Assembly: GCF_010111755.1 (NCBI RefSeq)
Contig: NC_088958.1
Coordinates: 310,001 to 374,000, forward strand
Direction of reading: 5' to 3'
Length of the DNA stretch: 64,000 bases
Source of the DNA: Nakaseomyces glabratus
Taxonomy: Eukaryota > Ascomycota > Saccharomycetes > Saccharomycetales > Saccharomycetaceae
In this document: positions 27,083-37,075 of the stretch, piece after piece
Numbering within the stretch: the stretch's first letter is position 1
How the letters are laid out: each line of letters opens with the position of its first letter
Notes under the pieces: model-generated
Told to the model about the DNA's origin: nothing
The model's input: only the letters and a program-made list of their open reading frames with translations
The model's database searches: none
Translations under genes and position numbers: made by a program

Positions 27083-28525
27083 TTATAATTTATGTATTTT
27101 CTGCAATATATTGGTCAGAATTTCATTTTCCATTTGTTTACCTTTCACTTCGTGGCATCTAATACCTTTCATATTTAACTGATCTTCATTAAATTTAATC
27201 TCACCTTCAGATAAATACACAACATCAGTGATCAGATCATTCCAATTAATGTGGATTGATTTCCGTTCTGTTTTACTGGGATCTTTCGAAGTGCGGTAAA
27301 CTTCAATCGCACGGCGCATAGAGTCAACTACCATCTTAATGTATGAAATTCCAGACAGAAAAAAAGTCTCTCTATCATATTTGTTATTTATCAAGAGCAC
27401 TTTTTTCATACTTTTTGTCTCTGAAATAACATCAGCGATATTACCCAATATAATGATGGGTAGTAAACTAGTCATTAAAGAACCAATTGAGTACACCAGC
27501 ATGTCAGCTTGTTTAATTTCTGCAACAGCTCTTGGGTTACCAACTGGTCTTATTTCTTCTCCATAAGGATTTATATATAAAATTCTTTTTATCGGGGCCG
27601 GTAAAGTGCAATCATCCATCTTATCAAAGTTTATCTGAGATTCCTTCAATGCTGGTAGAATATATATAGGATTTGCAAATTCTTCCTCTTCTGTATCATT
27701 TATATCTGTCCAAGTGTTTCCTGACTCTTCAACGGAGTCAGTTGTGTCTTGGTTTAAAGAGCTTGATTCATCATTATTTTCGAGTAATTGTACAAATTTA
27801 TCCTTTGTGATAGAAACTGAGGAGCCTCTGTTCGATGATAGAGTCTCTTCAGAAATATTTTCGTTGTTTTTCTTTGCCTCTACTTTATCCTGTGGCTCTT
27901 GTGGTTTAGAAGGGTGACTAATCTGCGACTGTCCCGTTATTACTTCACCATTGGTAAGAAGCGCTGAAATATGGTGTGTATGATTTGTGTTAATACAGGG
28001 GATGACATTTAGGTGAGTATTCGCCCTTCCAATTCTCATCATTAACTCTATGGATGCATCAACTGAACCTAAAAACAACCTCACACCTGTTAGAAAGAAA
28101 TTTCCAATAGAAGCTTTCCCAAAATGGAATGGATTTGAGTTCTTACTCTTCTTGAGTAGTTCTGACTGGACATTTATCAAAAATGGTCTAGCCATGTCTC
28201 TAGACTCTACAGGAATGTTTTTCCATATAATGTGCGTACCTTCAACAATCTTGTTCCATTCGTCCTTCGCAGCTTGTGTGTCTTGTGGCAGTCTGTATCC
28301 AAATAGCTTTGTTAGTGCTGGGTCTTCGATCAATCTGACGATCCTGGACCTTATATCACCAACAGCGGGACCACCCAATACCCTTAAGATCTCGCTTGTA
28401 GACCCACCATTATCAGAGATGGGTAGTACATACGTCAGGTCCTCGCCTTGGTTTATTGACAATTCATTAAAGCAAGGCGTGAGTGAGTTGGTTGCAGTGC
28501 CTCCTGAAAATACAACAACTTTCAT
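27083..28525 (-). CDS. CofD/YvcK-family protein, YNL011C-like
   Basis: 480 residues from the internal ATG; the frame extends four codons to a GTG, but MKVVVFSGGTATNSL is the natural start. The family (CofD, 2-phospho-L-lactate transferase / YvcK) shows FSGGTATNSL, then PISDNGGSTSEILR, then GGPAVGDIRSRI, then KASIGNFFLTG, and a distal VYSIGSLMTSLLP. An acidic, low-conservation insert lies at about 215-290. S. cerevisiae YNL011C is uncharacterised. Bacterial relatives make coenzyme F420 or bind UDP-sugars to regulate cell-wall metabolism; yeasts have no known F420, so the substrate is unknown. Position next to PYP1 matches YNL011C-YNL010W. Confidence 0.88.
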   Translation of the reverse strand: MKVVVFSGGTATNSLTPCFNELSINQGEDLTYVLPISDNGGSTSEILRVLGGPAVGDIRSRIVRLIEDPALTKLFGYRLPQDTQAAKDEWNKIVEGTHIIWKNIPVESRDMARPFLINVQSELLKKSKNSNPFHFGKASIGNFFLTGVRLFLGSVDASIELMMRIGRANTHLNVIPCINTNHTHHISALLTNGEVITGQSQISHPSKPQEPQDKVEAKKNNENISEETLSSNRGSSVSITKDKFVQLLENNDESSSLNQDTTDSVEESGNTWTDINDTEEEEFANPIYILPALKESQINFDKMDDCTLPAPIKRILYINPYGEEIRPVGNPRAVAEIKQADMLVYSIGSLMTSLLPIIILGNIADVISETKSMKKVLLINNKYDRETFFLSGISYIKMVVDSMRRAIEVYRTSKDPSKTERKSIHINWNDLITDVVYLSEGEIKFNEDQLNMKGIRCHEVKGKQMENEILTNILQKIHKL

Positions 28526-29465
28526 TTCAAAGTACACTTTCTTGGTTGAATATTATCTATGTTATCGCTTATAGTGTTTCTTACCACCGCTAGATTATAT
28601 GTTTATATATAGTCTGAGCGTATCAGGGGAAGATTCTTTACAATAGCAGCCCCGCAAAAATAAGAGCTAAAAGTACTAATAATAGCAGAGGCAGGACGTG
28701 AGGTTAATTCCACTGAATCTGAAGGCCAGTTCAGTGACAAAGTAATCTGTGCATCGAAGGTTCCCATGTATCCATCACTTGTAAGTGTCTGAATGGCAAC
28801 ACTGGCTAATAGGACCCTTCCACCCCCCCCCCCACCCCACCTACCACCCACTAAATTCTCGAAGAAGAGATACATCCAAGGAAATATTAGCAGCAGAAGC
28901 CAAATGAAAACATAGTGGGGCATTCAAAAGTACGTACAACTGGGTATGCTGCACCTTTGCTCTATGATTTTCAGTTTTTGTTTAGTAGGTTTTCTTTCTT
29001 TTTTTACGACTAGGAGCTCAGAAAGTTGCGTACACATGCCCATTTTCATAGGTACTCGAACATTGTGTTGAAGGATCTCAGAGATGCATGGAATGGGGGG
29101 AAGGGTAGCTACTCCTTTGTTATACACTAATTTCTGTGGATCACAACAAAGAAATCTTCGCAACATGTTTGTATATTGTATTGAACGTTGGTATTCGATG
29201 AAAAGAAGGCAGAGGTGACGTATATTGCATTTATTGTTATTATAAACTGGTACGGTACATGGGCTTTGGGACTCATGTGATAGCTATAGTGCCGAGTTAT
29301 AGTTAACTCTTTGCAATAGTTGGTGATGAAAAATTTGGATAACAATGGGAAATATATATAGGTGTTGTGGTATAGCACAATTTGCATTAAATTGCCAATT
29401 GATTTGTGGTTGTCAAATAGCATAAGCAGAATTACGTTTAGAAGAACGATTTGCATTAATACGCC
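28526..29465. other. Divergent promoter YNL011C-like / PYP1, with poly-C tract
   Basis: 940 bp. Contains an 11-C run (28823-28833) followed by more C-rich sequence, a GGGGGG/AAGGG stretch near 29093 and a TGACGTA element near 29216. Three minus-strand frames tile this region but look spurious. Confidence 0.5.
28823..28850. repeat. Poly-C / CCCACC-rich tract
   Basis: Eleven C in a row, then ACCCCACCTACCACCC. On the minus strand this is a G-rich tract with several GGG runs, a possible G-quadruplex, inside a divergent promoter. Confidence 0.6.
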
Positions 29466-30191
29466 ATGGTTAAAGCTGTTATTTTCACTGATTTTGATGG
29501 TACTGTCACCAAGCAGGACTCTAACGATTATTTGACCGATACTCTAGGTTTCGGTAAGGAAGAGAGATTGAAGGTCTTCGAAGGTGTTTTGGATGACACC
29601 AAGTCCTTCAGACAAGGTTTCTCCGAGATGTTGGAGTCCATCAAGACACCATTCCCAGAATGTATTGAAATTCTTGAGAACAAGATTGAACTGGATTCTG
29701 GTTTCAAGGACACCTTCCATTGGGCCCTAGAGAACAATGTCCCAGTTGTTGTTGTATCCAGTGGTATGAAGCCAATCATCAAGGATCTTTTGACTAAGAT
29801 GGTCGGCGAGGACTCCATTCACAAGTTGGATATTGAATCCAACGAGGTTGAAATTAAGGACAACAAGGAATGGAGAATTATCTACAAGGATGAGTCCCCA
29901 TTTGGTCACGACAAATCTAGAACCATCAACGCTTACAAGAAGAAGTTTGAGGCTGACTTGAAGGACGGCGAGGAAAGGCCTGTATACTTCTACTGTGGTG
30001 ACGGTGTATCTGACCTAAGTGCTGCTAAGGAATGTGATCTTTTGTTCGCCAAGAGAGGTAAGGACTTGGTCACTTACTGTAAGAGACAAAATGTTCCTTT
30101 CCATGAATTTGACAGTTTCTCTGACATTTTGGCTAGAATGAAGGAAGTTCTAGCAGGTGAAAAGACCGTTACCGAGCTAATGCAAAACTGA
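29466..30191 (+). CDS. PYP1: HAD-family phosphatase Pyp1
   Basis: 241 residues, as S. cerevisiae YNL010W. HAD motif I is FTDFDGTVT with Asp9 (nucleophile) and Asp11. Motif II is the VVSSGMKP segment, motif III a Lys near DKSRTINAYKKK, and motif IV CGDGVSD. It resembles phosphoserine-phosphatase-type HADs; the yeast enzyme dephosphorylates 2-phosphorylated sugars and polyols and supports stress tolerance. Codon use is strongly biased (AAG, GGT, GTC), suggesting high expression. Confidence 0.94.
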   Translation: MVKAVIFTDFDGTVTKQDSNDYLTDTLGFGKEERLKVFEGVLDDTKSFRQGFSEMLESIKTPFPECIEILENKIELDSGFKDTFHWALENNVPVVVVSSGMKPIIKDLLTKMVGEDSIHKLDIESNEVEIKDNKEWRIIYKDESPFGHDKSRTINAYKKKFEADLKDGEERPVYFYCGDGVSDLSAAKECDLLFAKRGKDLVTYCKRQNVPFHEFDSFSDILARMKEVLAGEKTVTELMQN

Positions 30192-30504
30192 TAGAATTTT
30201 CCCCCAAACTACAAATACCAGATGACCATAATATTTATGAACTGTATATTTATGTCTTTTTTTTATATTAACTAGTTGTAGAATGGTAAAACTAATGAAT
30301 ATTGCAACTCCATCGATGTCTGAACGGCTTAACTCCGAACGGCTTAAACAAAGCTTGGAAAAGAGGGGAACTGCAGGTTAACTCTTACTGACAGTAGAAT
30401 ATATAAAGAAGGCATGATATGAATGGTACTCCAGCTATCAGTTCTAAGATATGTAAAATGGGCTGTAAGAAAACCACTCTAAATTGCAAATACGTTATCT
30501 GAAA
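30192..30504. other. Intergenic PYP1-IDP3
   Basis: Same-strand spacer with a direct repeat GAACGGCTTAA near 30322 and 30337 and a T-rich terminator-like tract. No gene. Confidence 0.5.
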
Positions 30505-31761
30505 ATGGCAGGGAAGATCAAAGTTAAGAATCCCATTGTGGAGATGGATGGGGATGAGATGACGAGGGTTATCTGGGGGATGGTGAAGGATAAATTGATA
30601 TATCCATATTTAGATGTTGATTTGAAGTACTACGATCTGTCTATTCAGCACAGAGATGAAACTGAGGATAGAGTTACTGTAGATGCTGCAGAGGCCACCT
30701 TGAAGCATGGGGTAGCAATTAAATGTGCCACTATAACGCCGGATGAAGCAAGGATGAAGGAATTCCATTTAAAGAAGATGTGGAAATCTCCAAATGGTAC
30801 CATAAGAAATATCCTAGGTGGTACAGTTTTTAGGGAACCGATAATTATCCCACGTATACCTAGAATTGTTCCTACATGGAATAAGCCCATAATTATTGGA
30901 AGGCATGCGTTTGGGGATCAATATAAAGCATCAGATGCAGTCATCAAAGAGCCAGGGAAATTAGAGCTAGTCTTCACTCCTGCATCAGGTCAGGGCAATC
31001 CCAAGACAATTAAAGTCTATGATTATAAATCCCCCGGCGTAGCGCTAGCGATGTACAACACTGACGAATCAATAACAGGATTTGCAAGAGCTTCGTTTGA
31101 GCTAGCCATAAAGAGGAAATTACCATTGTTTTTCACTACTAAAAATACTATACTGAAGAAATATGACGGTAGGTTTAAAGATATCTTCCAAAAGATGTAC
31201 GATGAAGATTACAAGGGTAAATTCAAGGAACTAGGTATAAGTTATGAGCACAGGCTTATTGATGATATGGTTGCGCAAATGATTAAATCCAAAGGTGGGT
31301 TTATCATTGCCATGAAAAACTATGACGGGGATGTTCAATCTGATATAGTAGCCCAAGGTTTCGGATCACTTGGCTTAATGACATCGACATTATTGACTCC
31401 AGATGGTAAGATCTTCGAAAGCGAAGCTGCACATGGCACAGTAACTAGGCATTACAGGCAGTATCAAAAGGGCAAAGAGACCTCGACAAACTCAATTGCT
31501 ACAATCTTTGCTTGGTCCCAAGGTATAATCCACAGAGGCAAAGTGGACCAGACACCTGATGTTAGACTATTTGGAGAGATCCTAGAGAGGTCTACAATTG
31601 ACACTGTCCAGATAGACGGTATCATGACTAAAGACCTAGCTCTAATTCTCGGAAAGACTGAGAGAAAGGACTACGCAAGCACAGAAGAGTTCATAGACGC
31701 TGTTGCAAGAAGACTCAAGCGTGAGTTCAATTCCCATTTCAACAAGCCATCGAAACTATAA
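30505..31761 (+). CDS. IDP3: NADP-dependent isocitrate dehydrogenase with peroxisomal SKL tail
   Basis: 418 residues from the ATG at 30505 ([19 protein letters not shown]); the frame extends upstream only to a TTG. There is no mitochondrial presequence. Family blocks are clear: [47 protein letters not shown] and the [12 protein letters not shown] dimer segment. The C-terminus is SKL, a canonical PTS1, so the enzyme should be peroxisomal. There it regenerates NADPH for beta-oxidation of unsaturated fatty acids, as S. cerevisiae Idp3 (YNL009W). It is flanked by PYP1 (YNL010W) on one side and CBF5 (YLR175W, neighbour of cytosolic IDP2) on the other, so it occupies the merged IDP2/IDP3 locus. Confidence 0.94.
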   Translation: MAGKIKVKNPIVEMDGDEMTRVIWGMVKDKLIYPYLDVDLKYYDLSIQHRDETEDRVTVDAAEATLKHGVAIKCATITPDEARMKEFHLKKMWKSPNGTIRNILGGTVFREPIIIPRIPRIVPTWNKPIIIGRHAFGDQYKASDAVIKEPGKLELVFTPASGQGNPKTIKVYDYKSPGVALAMYNTDESITGFARASFELAIKRKLPLFFTTKNTILKKYDGRFKDIFQKMYDEDYKGKFKELGISYEHRLIDDMVAQMIKSKGGFIIAMKNYDGDVQSDIVAQGFGSLGLMTSTLLTPDGKIFESEAAHGTVTRHYRQYQKGKETSTNSIATIFAWSQGIIHRGKVDQTPDVRLFGEILERSTIDTVQIDGIMTKDLALILGKTERKDYASTEEFIDAVARRLKREFNSHFNKPSKL

Positions 31762-32174
31762 AAATAGCTCACGCATTTATATATTCAGTAATAGTTAAAT
31801 AATATTCAATCAATCAAAAAATACCGACGGAAATATGAGACTAGCTTAGCTGTTACGACAAGTCCTTTCCAAGAATGCACAAACCCTAATGATACCAGCC
31901 CTAACGATTATCACAGGGGCTGTTTAAGCCCTAGGTCTGAATTTTCAATTTTCTATGTTTTCACTTTCTTTCTGCAAAAAAAAAATTTTCGTCGATGAGC
32001 TTGCTTCCTTCTTTGAAAATTTTCACTTTTGATGCGATGAGAGAGGTGATGAGCTTGTAGTAACTAGAATTATAGATACATTATCCATCTGTATTGATTG
32101 GTGTACATAAGAAGTAACACTGTTATTACCTGTATTTAGATAATACACAAGTCAGCAAGTGCTATACAGGAAAA
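31762..32174. other. CBF5 promoter region
   Basis: 413 bp upstream of CBF5 containing the Tbf1, PAC and RRPE elements annotated separately. Confidence 0.7.
31882..32041 (+). promoter_or_regulatory. CBF5 promoter: two Tbf1 sites, PAC and RRPE
   Basis: AACCCTAA (31882-31889) and AGCCCTAA (31897-31904) both match the Tbf1 consensus ARCCCTAA, and a third, AGCCCTAG, lies near 31929. Downstream are TCGATGAG (31992-31999), a dyad RRPE-like TGAAAATTTTCA (32014-32025) and a PAC, GCGATGAG (32034-32041). This couples a ribosome-biogenesis promoter with the snoRNA-promoter factor upstream of the H/ACA enzyme gene. Confidence 0.75.
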
Positions 32175-33599
32175 ATGTCTGAAGAGCATATTATCAAGCC
32201 AGAGACTACCAGTCCATCTACCAATGCCAGTGAATGGCCATTGTTGTTGAAGGACTACGACAAGCTATTGGTTAGAAGTGGTCATTACACTCCTATTCCA
32301 GCTGGTAGTTCACCATTGAAAAGGGACTTGAAGTCCTACATTAGTTCAGGTGTTATTAACTTGGACAAGCCATCTAACCCATCTTCCCATGAAGTTGTTG
32401 CATGGATTAAGCGTATCTTGCGTTGTGAAAAGACAGGTCACTCTGGTACTTTGGATCCAAAGGTTACCGGTTGTTTGATTGTCTGTATCGACAGAGCCAC
32501 CAGATTGGTTAAGTCCCAACAAGGTGCCGGTAAGGAGTATGTGTGTATCGTTAGATTGCATGATGCTTTGAAAGACGAGAAGGACCTAGGTCGTTCTTTG
32601 GAGAACCTGACTGGTGCTCTTTTCCAAAGACCACCTTTGATTTCTGCTGTTAAGAGACAGCTTCGTGTCCGTACTATATATGACTCTAACTTGATTGAGT
32701 TCGATAACAAGAGAAACTTGGGTGTTTTCTGGGCCTCCTGTGAAGCTGGTACTTATATGCGTACTTTGTGTGTTCACTTGGGTATGCTACTAGGTGTCGG
32801 TGGTCACATGCAAGAACTGCGTAGAGTTAGATCCGGTGCTCTATCAGAAAACGATAACATGGTCACCCTACATGATGTTCTTGATGCCCAATGGGTTTTC
32901 GACAACACCAGAGATGAATCTTACCTAAGAAAGATCATTCAACCACTAGAGACTCTATTGGTCGGCTACAAGAGAATTGTTGTCAAGGACTCCGCTGTCA
33001 ATGCTGTTTGTTACGGTGCCAAGCTAATGATTCCAGGTTTGTTGCGTTACGAAGAAGGTATTGAACTATACGATGAAGTTGTCTTGATGACCACTAAGGG
33101 TGAAGCCATTGCTGTTGCCATTGCTCAAATGTCTACTGTCGACTTGGCTACATGTGACCACGGTGTTGTCGCTACTGTTAAGAGATGTATAATGGAGAGA
33201 GATCTATATCCAAGAAGATGGGGTCTTGGTCCAATTGCTCAAAAGAAGAAGCAATTGAAGGCTGATGGTAAGTTGGACAAATACGGTAGAGTCAATGAAA
33301 GCACACCAGAAGACTGGAAGAAATCATACGTCCCACTGGACAAGAGCGAAGCTTCTGAAAGCTCATCTGATGCCAAGAAGGTTGAAGAACAAGTAAAGGA
33401 AGAAGTTGAAGAGCCAAAGAAGGAAGAGAAGGAAGACGAGAAGGAAGACGAAGAACCAAAGAAGGAGAAGAAGGAAAAGAAGGAGAAGAAGGAGAAGAAA
33501 GAAAAGAAGGAGAAGAAGGAGAAGAAGGAGAAGAAAGAAAAGAAGAGAAAGGCTGAGGATGAAGGTGAAGAGAAGAAGAAGAAGAAGTCTAAGAAATAA
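32175..33599 (+). CDS. CBF5: H/ACA snoRNP pseudouridine synthase Cbf5 (dyskerin)
   Basis: 474 residues (S. cerevisiae Cbf5, YLR175W, 483). The dyskerin N-terminus and TruB-like catalytic domain contain [12 protein letters not shown] with catalytic Asp94. A PUA domain follows at about 270-345 ([21 protein letters not shown] ... [11 protein letters not shown]), then a Lys/Glu repeat tail (KKEKKEKK, about 415-474) typical of the yeast protein. It modifies uridines in rRNA guided by H/ACA snoRNAs with Nop10, Nhp2 and Gar1. Codon bias is strong. The gene lies between IDP3 and SIS1. Confidence 0.98.
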   Translation: MSEEHIIKPETTSPSTNASEWPLLLKDYDKLLVRSGHYTPIPAGSSPLKRDLKSYISSGVINLDKPSNPSSHEVVAWIKRILRCEKTGHSGTLDPKVTGCLIVCIDRATRLVKSQQGAGKEYVCIVRLHDALKDEKDLGRSLENLTGALFQRPPLISAVKRQLRVRTIYDSNLIEFDNKRNLGVFWASCEAGTYMRTLCVHLGMLLGVGGHMQELRRVRSGALSENDNMVTLHDVLDAQWVFDNTRDESYLRKIIQPLETLLVGYKRIVVKDSAVNAVCYGAKLMIPGLLRYEEGIELYDEVVLMTTKGEAIAVAIAQMSTVDLATCDHGVVATVKRCIMERDLYPRRWGLGPIAQKKKQLKADGKLDKYGRVNESTPEDWKKSYVPLDKSEASESSSDAKKVEEQVKEEVEEPKKEEKEDEKEDEEPKKEKKEKKEKKEKKEKKEKKEKKEKKEKKRKAEDEGEEKKKKKSKK

Positions 33600-34201
33600 A
33601 CAATCATGCATACCACAAATTATTCGTGAGAATTTTATTTTATATTTGTTACACTATATTTACGGTCCAAAACTGTTGACCATTTAGCACTCTATAACAT
33701 TCTGTATTTTATAATCTTTAAACATAGAGGATTTCATCGGTAAAATAATGTTGATCTCTTTATGAAGAGATCATTCTTTTTGGTCTTTTAATATTTAGTT
33801 TTGTCATTTATGACATAGAGTGATTTAAGTTCAAAGCGAATTTCTTGTACAAAAGAATGTTATAGTACGGTCAACTGAATGAGACCCAAATAGCAATCAA
33901 AACCCATTATAAAATATTAATATGTTTGAATGTATGCGTCTATGTAATAGGGATTTTATAATCTATATAATATACAATAATTGAAGAATGCCAATGCCTA
34001 GTAGAATAAGAATGGAAGCATAGAATCGAATAAGTAGCTCAAATTATAGAAATAAGAGGTCATTAAAGCTACTGCTGTCATTAGAGTTTCGTAAACTCAC
34101 CAACTGGAAATGAAAGGAAATATTGTCTATCAGTACTCATCATAACTTTTCATTTTTTTTTTCTTTCTTTAAATTTGGGAGCGTATATTGTGTAGATATG
34201 T
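33600..34201. other. Convergent intergenic CBF5 / SIS1
   Basis: 600 bp AT-rich. An AAGAGATCATT/AATGTTGATCTCTTT near-inverted element occurs at about 33749-33775. No gene or box C/D RNA was convincing. Confidence 0.5.
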
Positions 34202-35251
34202 TTAGAAGTTCTCGTCGATGGCCTGTCTTTGTTTATCTGTCAAGGAGATAGGGTAGTCGACCTTGTAATTCACGATCATGTCACCTCTTTGACCTGGAGT
34301 TTTTGGAATAGGCATACCTTGGCCTGGGTAGGTAGATTTCTCAGATGGTTGAATAGGTTGGATTCTTGATACAGGCAGTGTTCTACCGTCGATAGTTTGA
34401 ATAGTCTTATTGAAACCGAGTAGAGACTCCTTGAATGTCAATGGCAGTGTGTATATCAGGTCGTTACCGTCACGAGTGAAAAATGGATGCTTCTTTTCCT
34501 GGATGATAAACTGCAAAGTCTTTCTGCGGCCAGTGGCAGGGTTATAGTCACCGTAGTTCTTGTAGGTAATCTTTGTACCAGCTTTCCAGCCTGGTTTCAA
34601 CTGGATATCGACCTGGGTCTTCTCTGGAGCACCATTAGGGCCCTTTCTACCGATCATGAAGGTCTTCTTCTTACCAGTGTACAGGTCTTCCAAGCTCACG
34701 GACAAGTTAACTGGGACGACTTCTTCCTCAGGCTGTGGGCTAGAGGCAGACCTGAACCCGCCTGGCATACCACCCATGCCACCCATGCCGCCGCCCATGC
34801 CGCCGTGCATTCCACCGCCCATGCCTCCGTGCATGCCACCCATACCGCCAGGCATGCCTCCGAACGAACTGTAGCTGAAGCCATCGTCGGCGGCACCAAA
34901 CGGCGAGCTCCCACCGAAGAACTGCGAGAAGATGTTGAACGCGTCGTCGTTGCTGAAGGCGTGCGCACCGCCAGCGCTGCTGAACCCACCACCTCGGAAC
35001 CCACCGGCTCCCCCGAACGCAGGACCACCGTTTCTGGCGGCCTCGAGCCCGTACTGGTCGTAGACCTCTCTTTTCTGCGGATCGCTCAGGATCTCAAACG
35101 CCTCGGAAATCTCCTTGAACTTCTCAGTGTCACCAGTAGGCTTGTCTGGATGGTACTTCAACGCAGCCTTCCTGTAACCTTTCTTAATCTCTTGCTCATT
35201 GGCACTTGGGGATATACCCAATAGATCATATAACTTTGTCTCTTTAACCAT
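34202..35251 (-). CDS. SIS1: Type II (class B) J-domain co-chaperone Sis1
   Basis: 349 residues (S. cerevisiae Sis1, YNL007C, 352). J domain 1-70 with HPD at 34-36. A Gly/Phe-rich segment (about 75-125) precedes a Gly/Met-rich segment with repeated GGMHGGMGG units (about 130-168). Two substrate-binding beta-barrel domains and a C-terminal dimerisation segment follow. There is no zinc-finger, as expected for class B. It directs Hsp70 (Ssa) to misfolded proteins and prions and is part of the Hsf1-Hsp70 feedback loop. The upstream region has a perfect heat shock element. Confidence 0.98.
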   Translation of the reverse strand: MVKETKLYDLLGISPSANEQEIKKGYRKAALKYHPDKPTGDTEKFKEISEAFEILSDPQKREVYDQYGLEAARNGGPAFGGAGGFRGGGFSSAGGAHAFSNDDAFNIFSQFFGGSSPFGAADDGFSYSSFGGMPGGMGGMHGGMGGGMHGGMGGGMGGMGGMPGGFRSASSPQPEEEVVPVNLSVSLEDLYTGKKKTFMIGRKGPNGAPEKTQVDIQLKPGWKAGTKITYKNYGDYNPATGRRKTLQFIIQEKKHPFFTRDGNDLIYTLPLTFKESLLGFNKTIQTIDGRTLPVSRIQPIQPSEKSTYPGQGMPIPKTPGQRGDMIVNYKVDYPISLTDKQRQAIDENF

Positions 35252-35396
35252 TGTCGCTTGTAGTCTTTAGGTATCCGTTTGGTGCAGTCAAGAAATAGAA
35301 GTATTATAGAATAGAGTTATATATATATGTAATTGGGATTTTTATGAAGTATCCGAGTATATATACTGTGCCCAACTGCAAGGGAGTCGCACACTA

Positions 35397-35404
35397 GAAG
35401 CTTC
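35397..35404 (-). promoter_or_regulatory. Two-unit heat shock half element, SIS1-proximal
   Basis: GAAGCTTC, a tail-to-tail GAA/TTC pair, 146 bp upstream of the SIS1 ATG. Weaker than the 35573 element but placed closer to the gene. Confidence 0.45.
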
Positions 35405-35472
35405 TAGGCAGTTCTACCTGTCTCTCTGTATGTACCTTATTAGCAGAGGGGGGCTCCCACTATATAACCTCT

Positions 35473-35511
35473 CTAGCTCTCCCACCTAGCTCTCCCACCT
35501 AGCTCTCTGCC
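35473..35511. repeat. 13-bp tandem repeat
   Basis: Two full copies of CTAGCTCTCCCAC followed by a degenerate third copy, in the SIS1/LST8 promoter. Confidence 0.65.
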
Positions 35512-35572
35512 CAGCAATTGAGACCTGGAAGTACAAGAGATAGACAGAAGCCTTTAATCCACCCCCACGACC

Positions 35573-35590
35573 TTCTAGAACATTCTCGAA
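35573..35590 (-). promoter_or_regulatory. Perfect four-unit heat shock element upstream of SIS1
   Basis: TTC-TA-GAA-CA-TTC-TC-GAA: four perfectly spaced alternating nTTCn/nGAAn units, the high-affinity Hsf1 arrangement. It is about 320 bp upstream of SIS1 and 330 bp upstream of LST8. SIS1 is an established Hsf1 target in S. cerevisiae, so it is the likely client. Confidence 0.85.
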
Positions 35591-35919
35591 CACACCAAAT
35601 AAGCGAAAACTTGCTTTGCGGCCTTTTTTGTGATTGTGCTACTGAGTATGAAGTGATACGGAGCATGTTTGCATCGTGTATAAGTATATGTGAGTATATA
35701 CACATGTACGGGTATGTGATCATGTGATTTTGAAAAATAGTTATACCCAAAATCAGCTCTCTCGATGTGTGGTCCTTTGGTTCAAGCTACTCTGTCTCTC
35801 TCTCTCTATGACTATTGAAATAGTGGGTTTAGGTAGTTACAAAAGTGGGCTTTATCTGGTATACATTTATATCCCCGCCAGATTTGTGCTACTCAAGATA
35901 GGAATAGATACAGTCCCTG

Positions 35920-36831
35920 ATGTCTGTTTTGCTGGTTTCTGCTGGGTATGACCACACTATAAGGTTCTGGGAAGCACTCACCGGTGTGTGTCTGCGGACT
36001 ATACAGCACCCTGACTCGCAGGTGAACAGGCTGGAGATCACAAACGACAAGAAGCTGTTGGCTGCTGCTGGGCATCAGAACATCAGGCTCTATGACATAA
36101 AGACGAGCAACTCCAACCCTGTGGCGTCTTTCGAAGGGCACAGAGGGAATGTGACCTCGGTTTCCTTCCAGCAGGATAACAAGTGGATGGTGACTTCGAG
36201 TGAGGACGGTACTATCAAAGTATGGGATATACGATCGCCGTCTGTGCCCCGCAACTACAAGCACAACGCGCCCGTGAACGAGGTGGTCATCCACCCGAAC
36301 CAAGGTGAACTAATATCCTGCGATCGCGACGGGAACATAAGGATATGGGACCTAGGGGAGAACCAATGCACCCACCAACTCACACCAGAGGACGATGTGC
36401 CCTTGCAGTCGCTGTCTGTGGCTAGTGACGGGTCGATGCTGGTGGCCGCTAATAATAAAGGTAACTGCTACGTTTGGGAAATGCCAAACCACACAGACGC
36501 TTCGAACTTGAAGCCCGCAACTAAGTTCAAGGCGCATCCTTCTTACATTACGAGGGTGCTGCTTTCCTCTGATGTCAAACACATGGCGACGTGCAGCGCT
36601 GACCATACGGCAAGGATATGGTCCGTGGAAGACAACTTCAACCTGGAATCCACACTAGATGGCCACCAGAGATGGGTATGGGATTGCGCTTTCAGTGCAG
36701 ACAGCGCCTACCTAGTCACTGCATCATCTGATCACTACGTGAGGTTGTGGGATCTCTCAACAAGAGATATAATTAGACAATACGGTGGCCACCACAAAGG
36801 TGCCGTTTGTGTCGCGCTCAATGATGTATGA
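35920..36831 (+). CDS. LST8: TOR complex WD40 subunit Lst8
   Basis: 303 residues, identical in length to S. cerevisiae Lst8 (YNL006W). It is a seven-bladed WD40 propeller with repeated GHxxxV ... DxxxRxWD units (for example IKVWDIRSP, IRIWDLGE, ARIWSVED, VRLWDLST), starting directly in blade one (SVLLVSAGYDHTIRFWEA). It is a constant subunit of TORC1 and TORC2 that stabilises the Tor kinase domain. Placed between SIS1 and RFX1. Confidence 0.97.
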   Translation: MSVLLVSAGYDHTIRFWEALTGVCLRTIQHPDSQVNRLEITNDKKLLAAAGHQNIRLYDIKTSNSNPVASFEGHRGNVTSVSFQQDNKWMVTSSEDGTIKVWDIRSPSVPRNYKHNAPVNEVVIHPNQGELISCDRDGNIRIWDLGENQCTHQLTPEDDVPLQSLSVASDGSMLVAANNKGNCYVWEMPNHTDASNLKPATKFKAHPSYITRVLLSSDVKHMATCSADHTARIWSVEDNFNLESTLDGHQRWVWDCAFSADSAYLVTASSDHYVRLWDLSTRDIIRQYGGHHKGAVCVALNDV

Positions 36832-37075
36832 TCCCACATCTAGGCCTAAGAATAGGACAAACGAGACCATATATACTATTTAAGATATTCTTCAAAATAC
36901 TCCCATGACTTAATATACTATAATGCATACCTGTTCAAAATTTATACCGTCATCCTTTGAAAAATCAAAAAGCATAACAGGAATCATATAAGCTGCTATC
37001 TATTATGCACTTCTGTAATAACATATTTCTTATATATAAGTTTGACATTATGAACTATCTATTGTGTCATAAACG

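Larger units (their letters stand above)
35252..35919. other. Divergent promoter SIS1 / LST8
   Basis: 670 bp, with heat shock elements and a 13-bp tandem repeat annotated separately. The LST8 side has TCTCTC and TATA-like tracts. Confidence 0.6.

Noticed and set aside
28603..29456. Three adjacent minus-strand frames between YNL011C-like and PYP1
   Set aside because: They include a translation of the poly-C tract and otherwise unfamiliar sequence inside a divergent promoter; no sign of a decayed known gene.
34126..34142. ATGATGA box on the minus strand near the SIS1 3' end
   Set aside because: The only nearby CTGA is about 10 nt away; there is no snoRNA-sized pair.
34487..35224. 245-codon frame antisense to SIS1
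   Set aside because: A shadow of the biased, G+C-rich SIS1 coding sequence; SIS1 itself is unmistakable.
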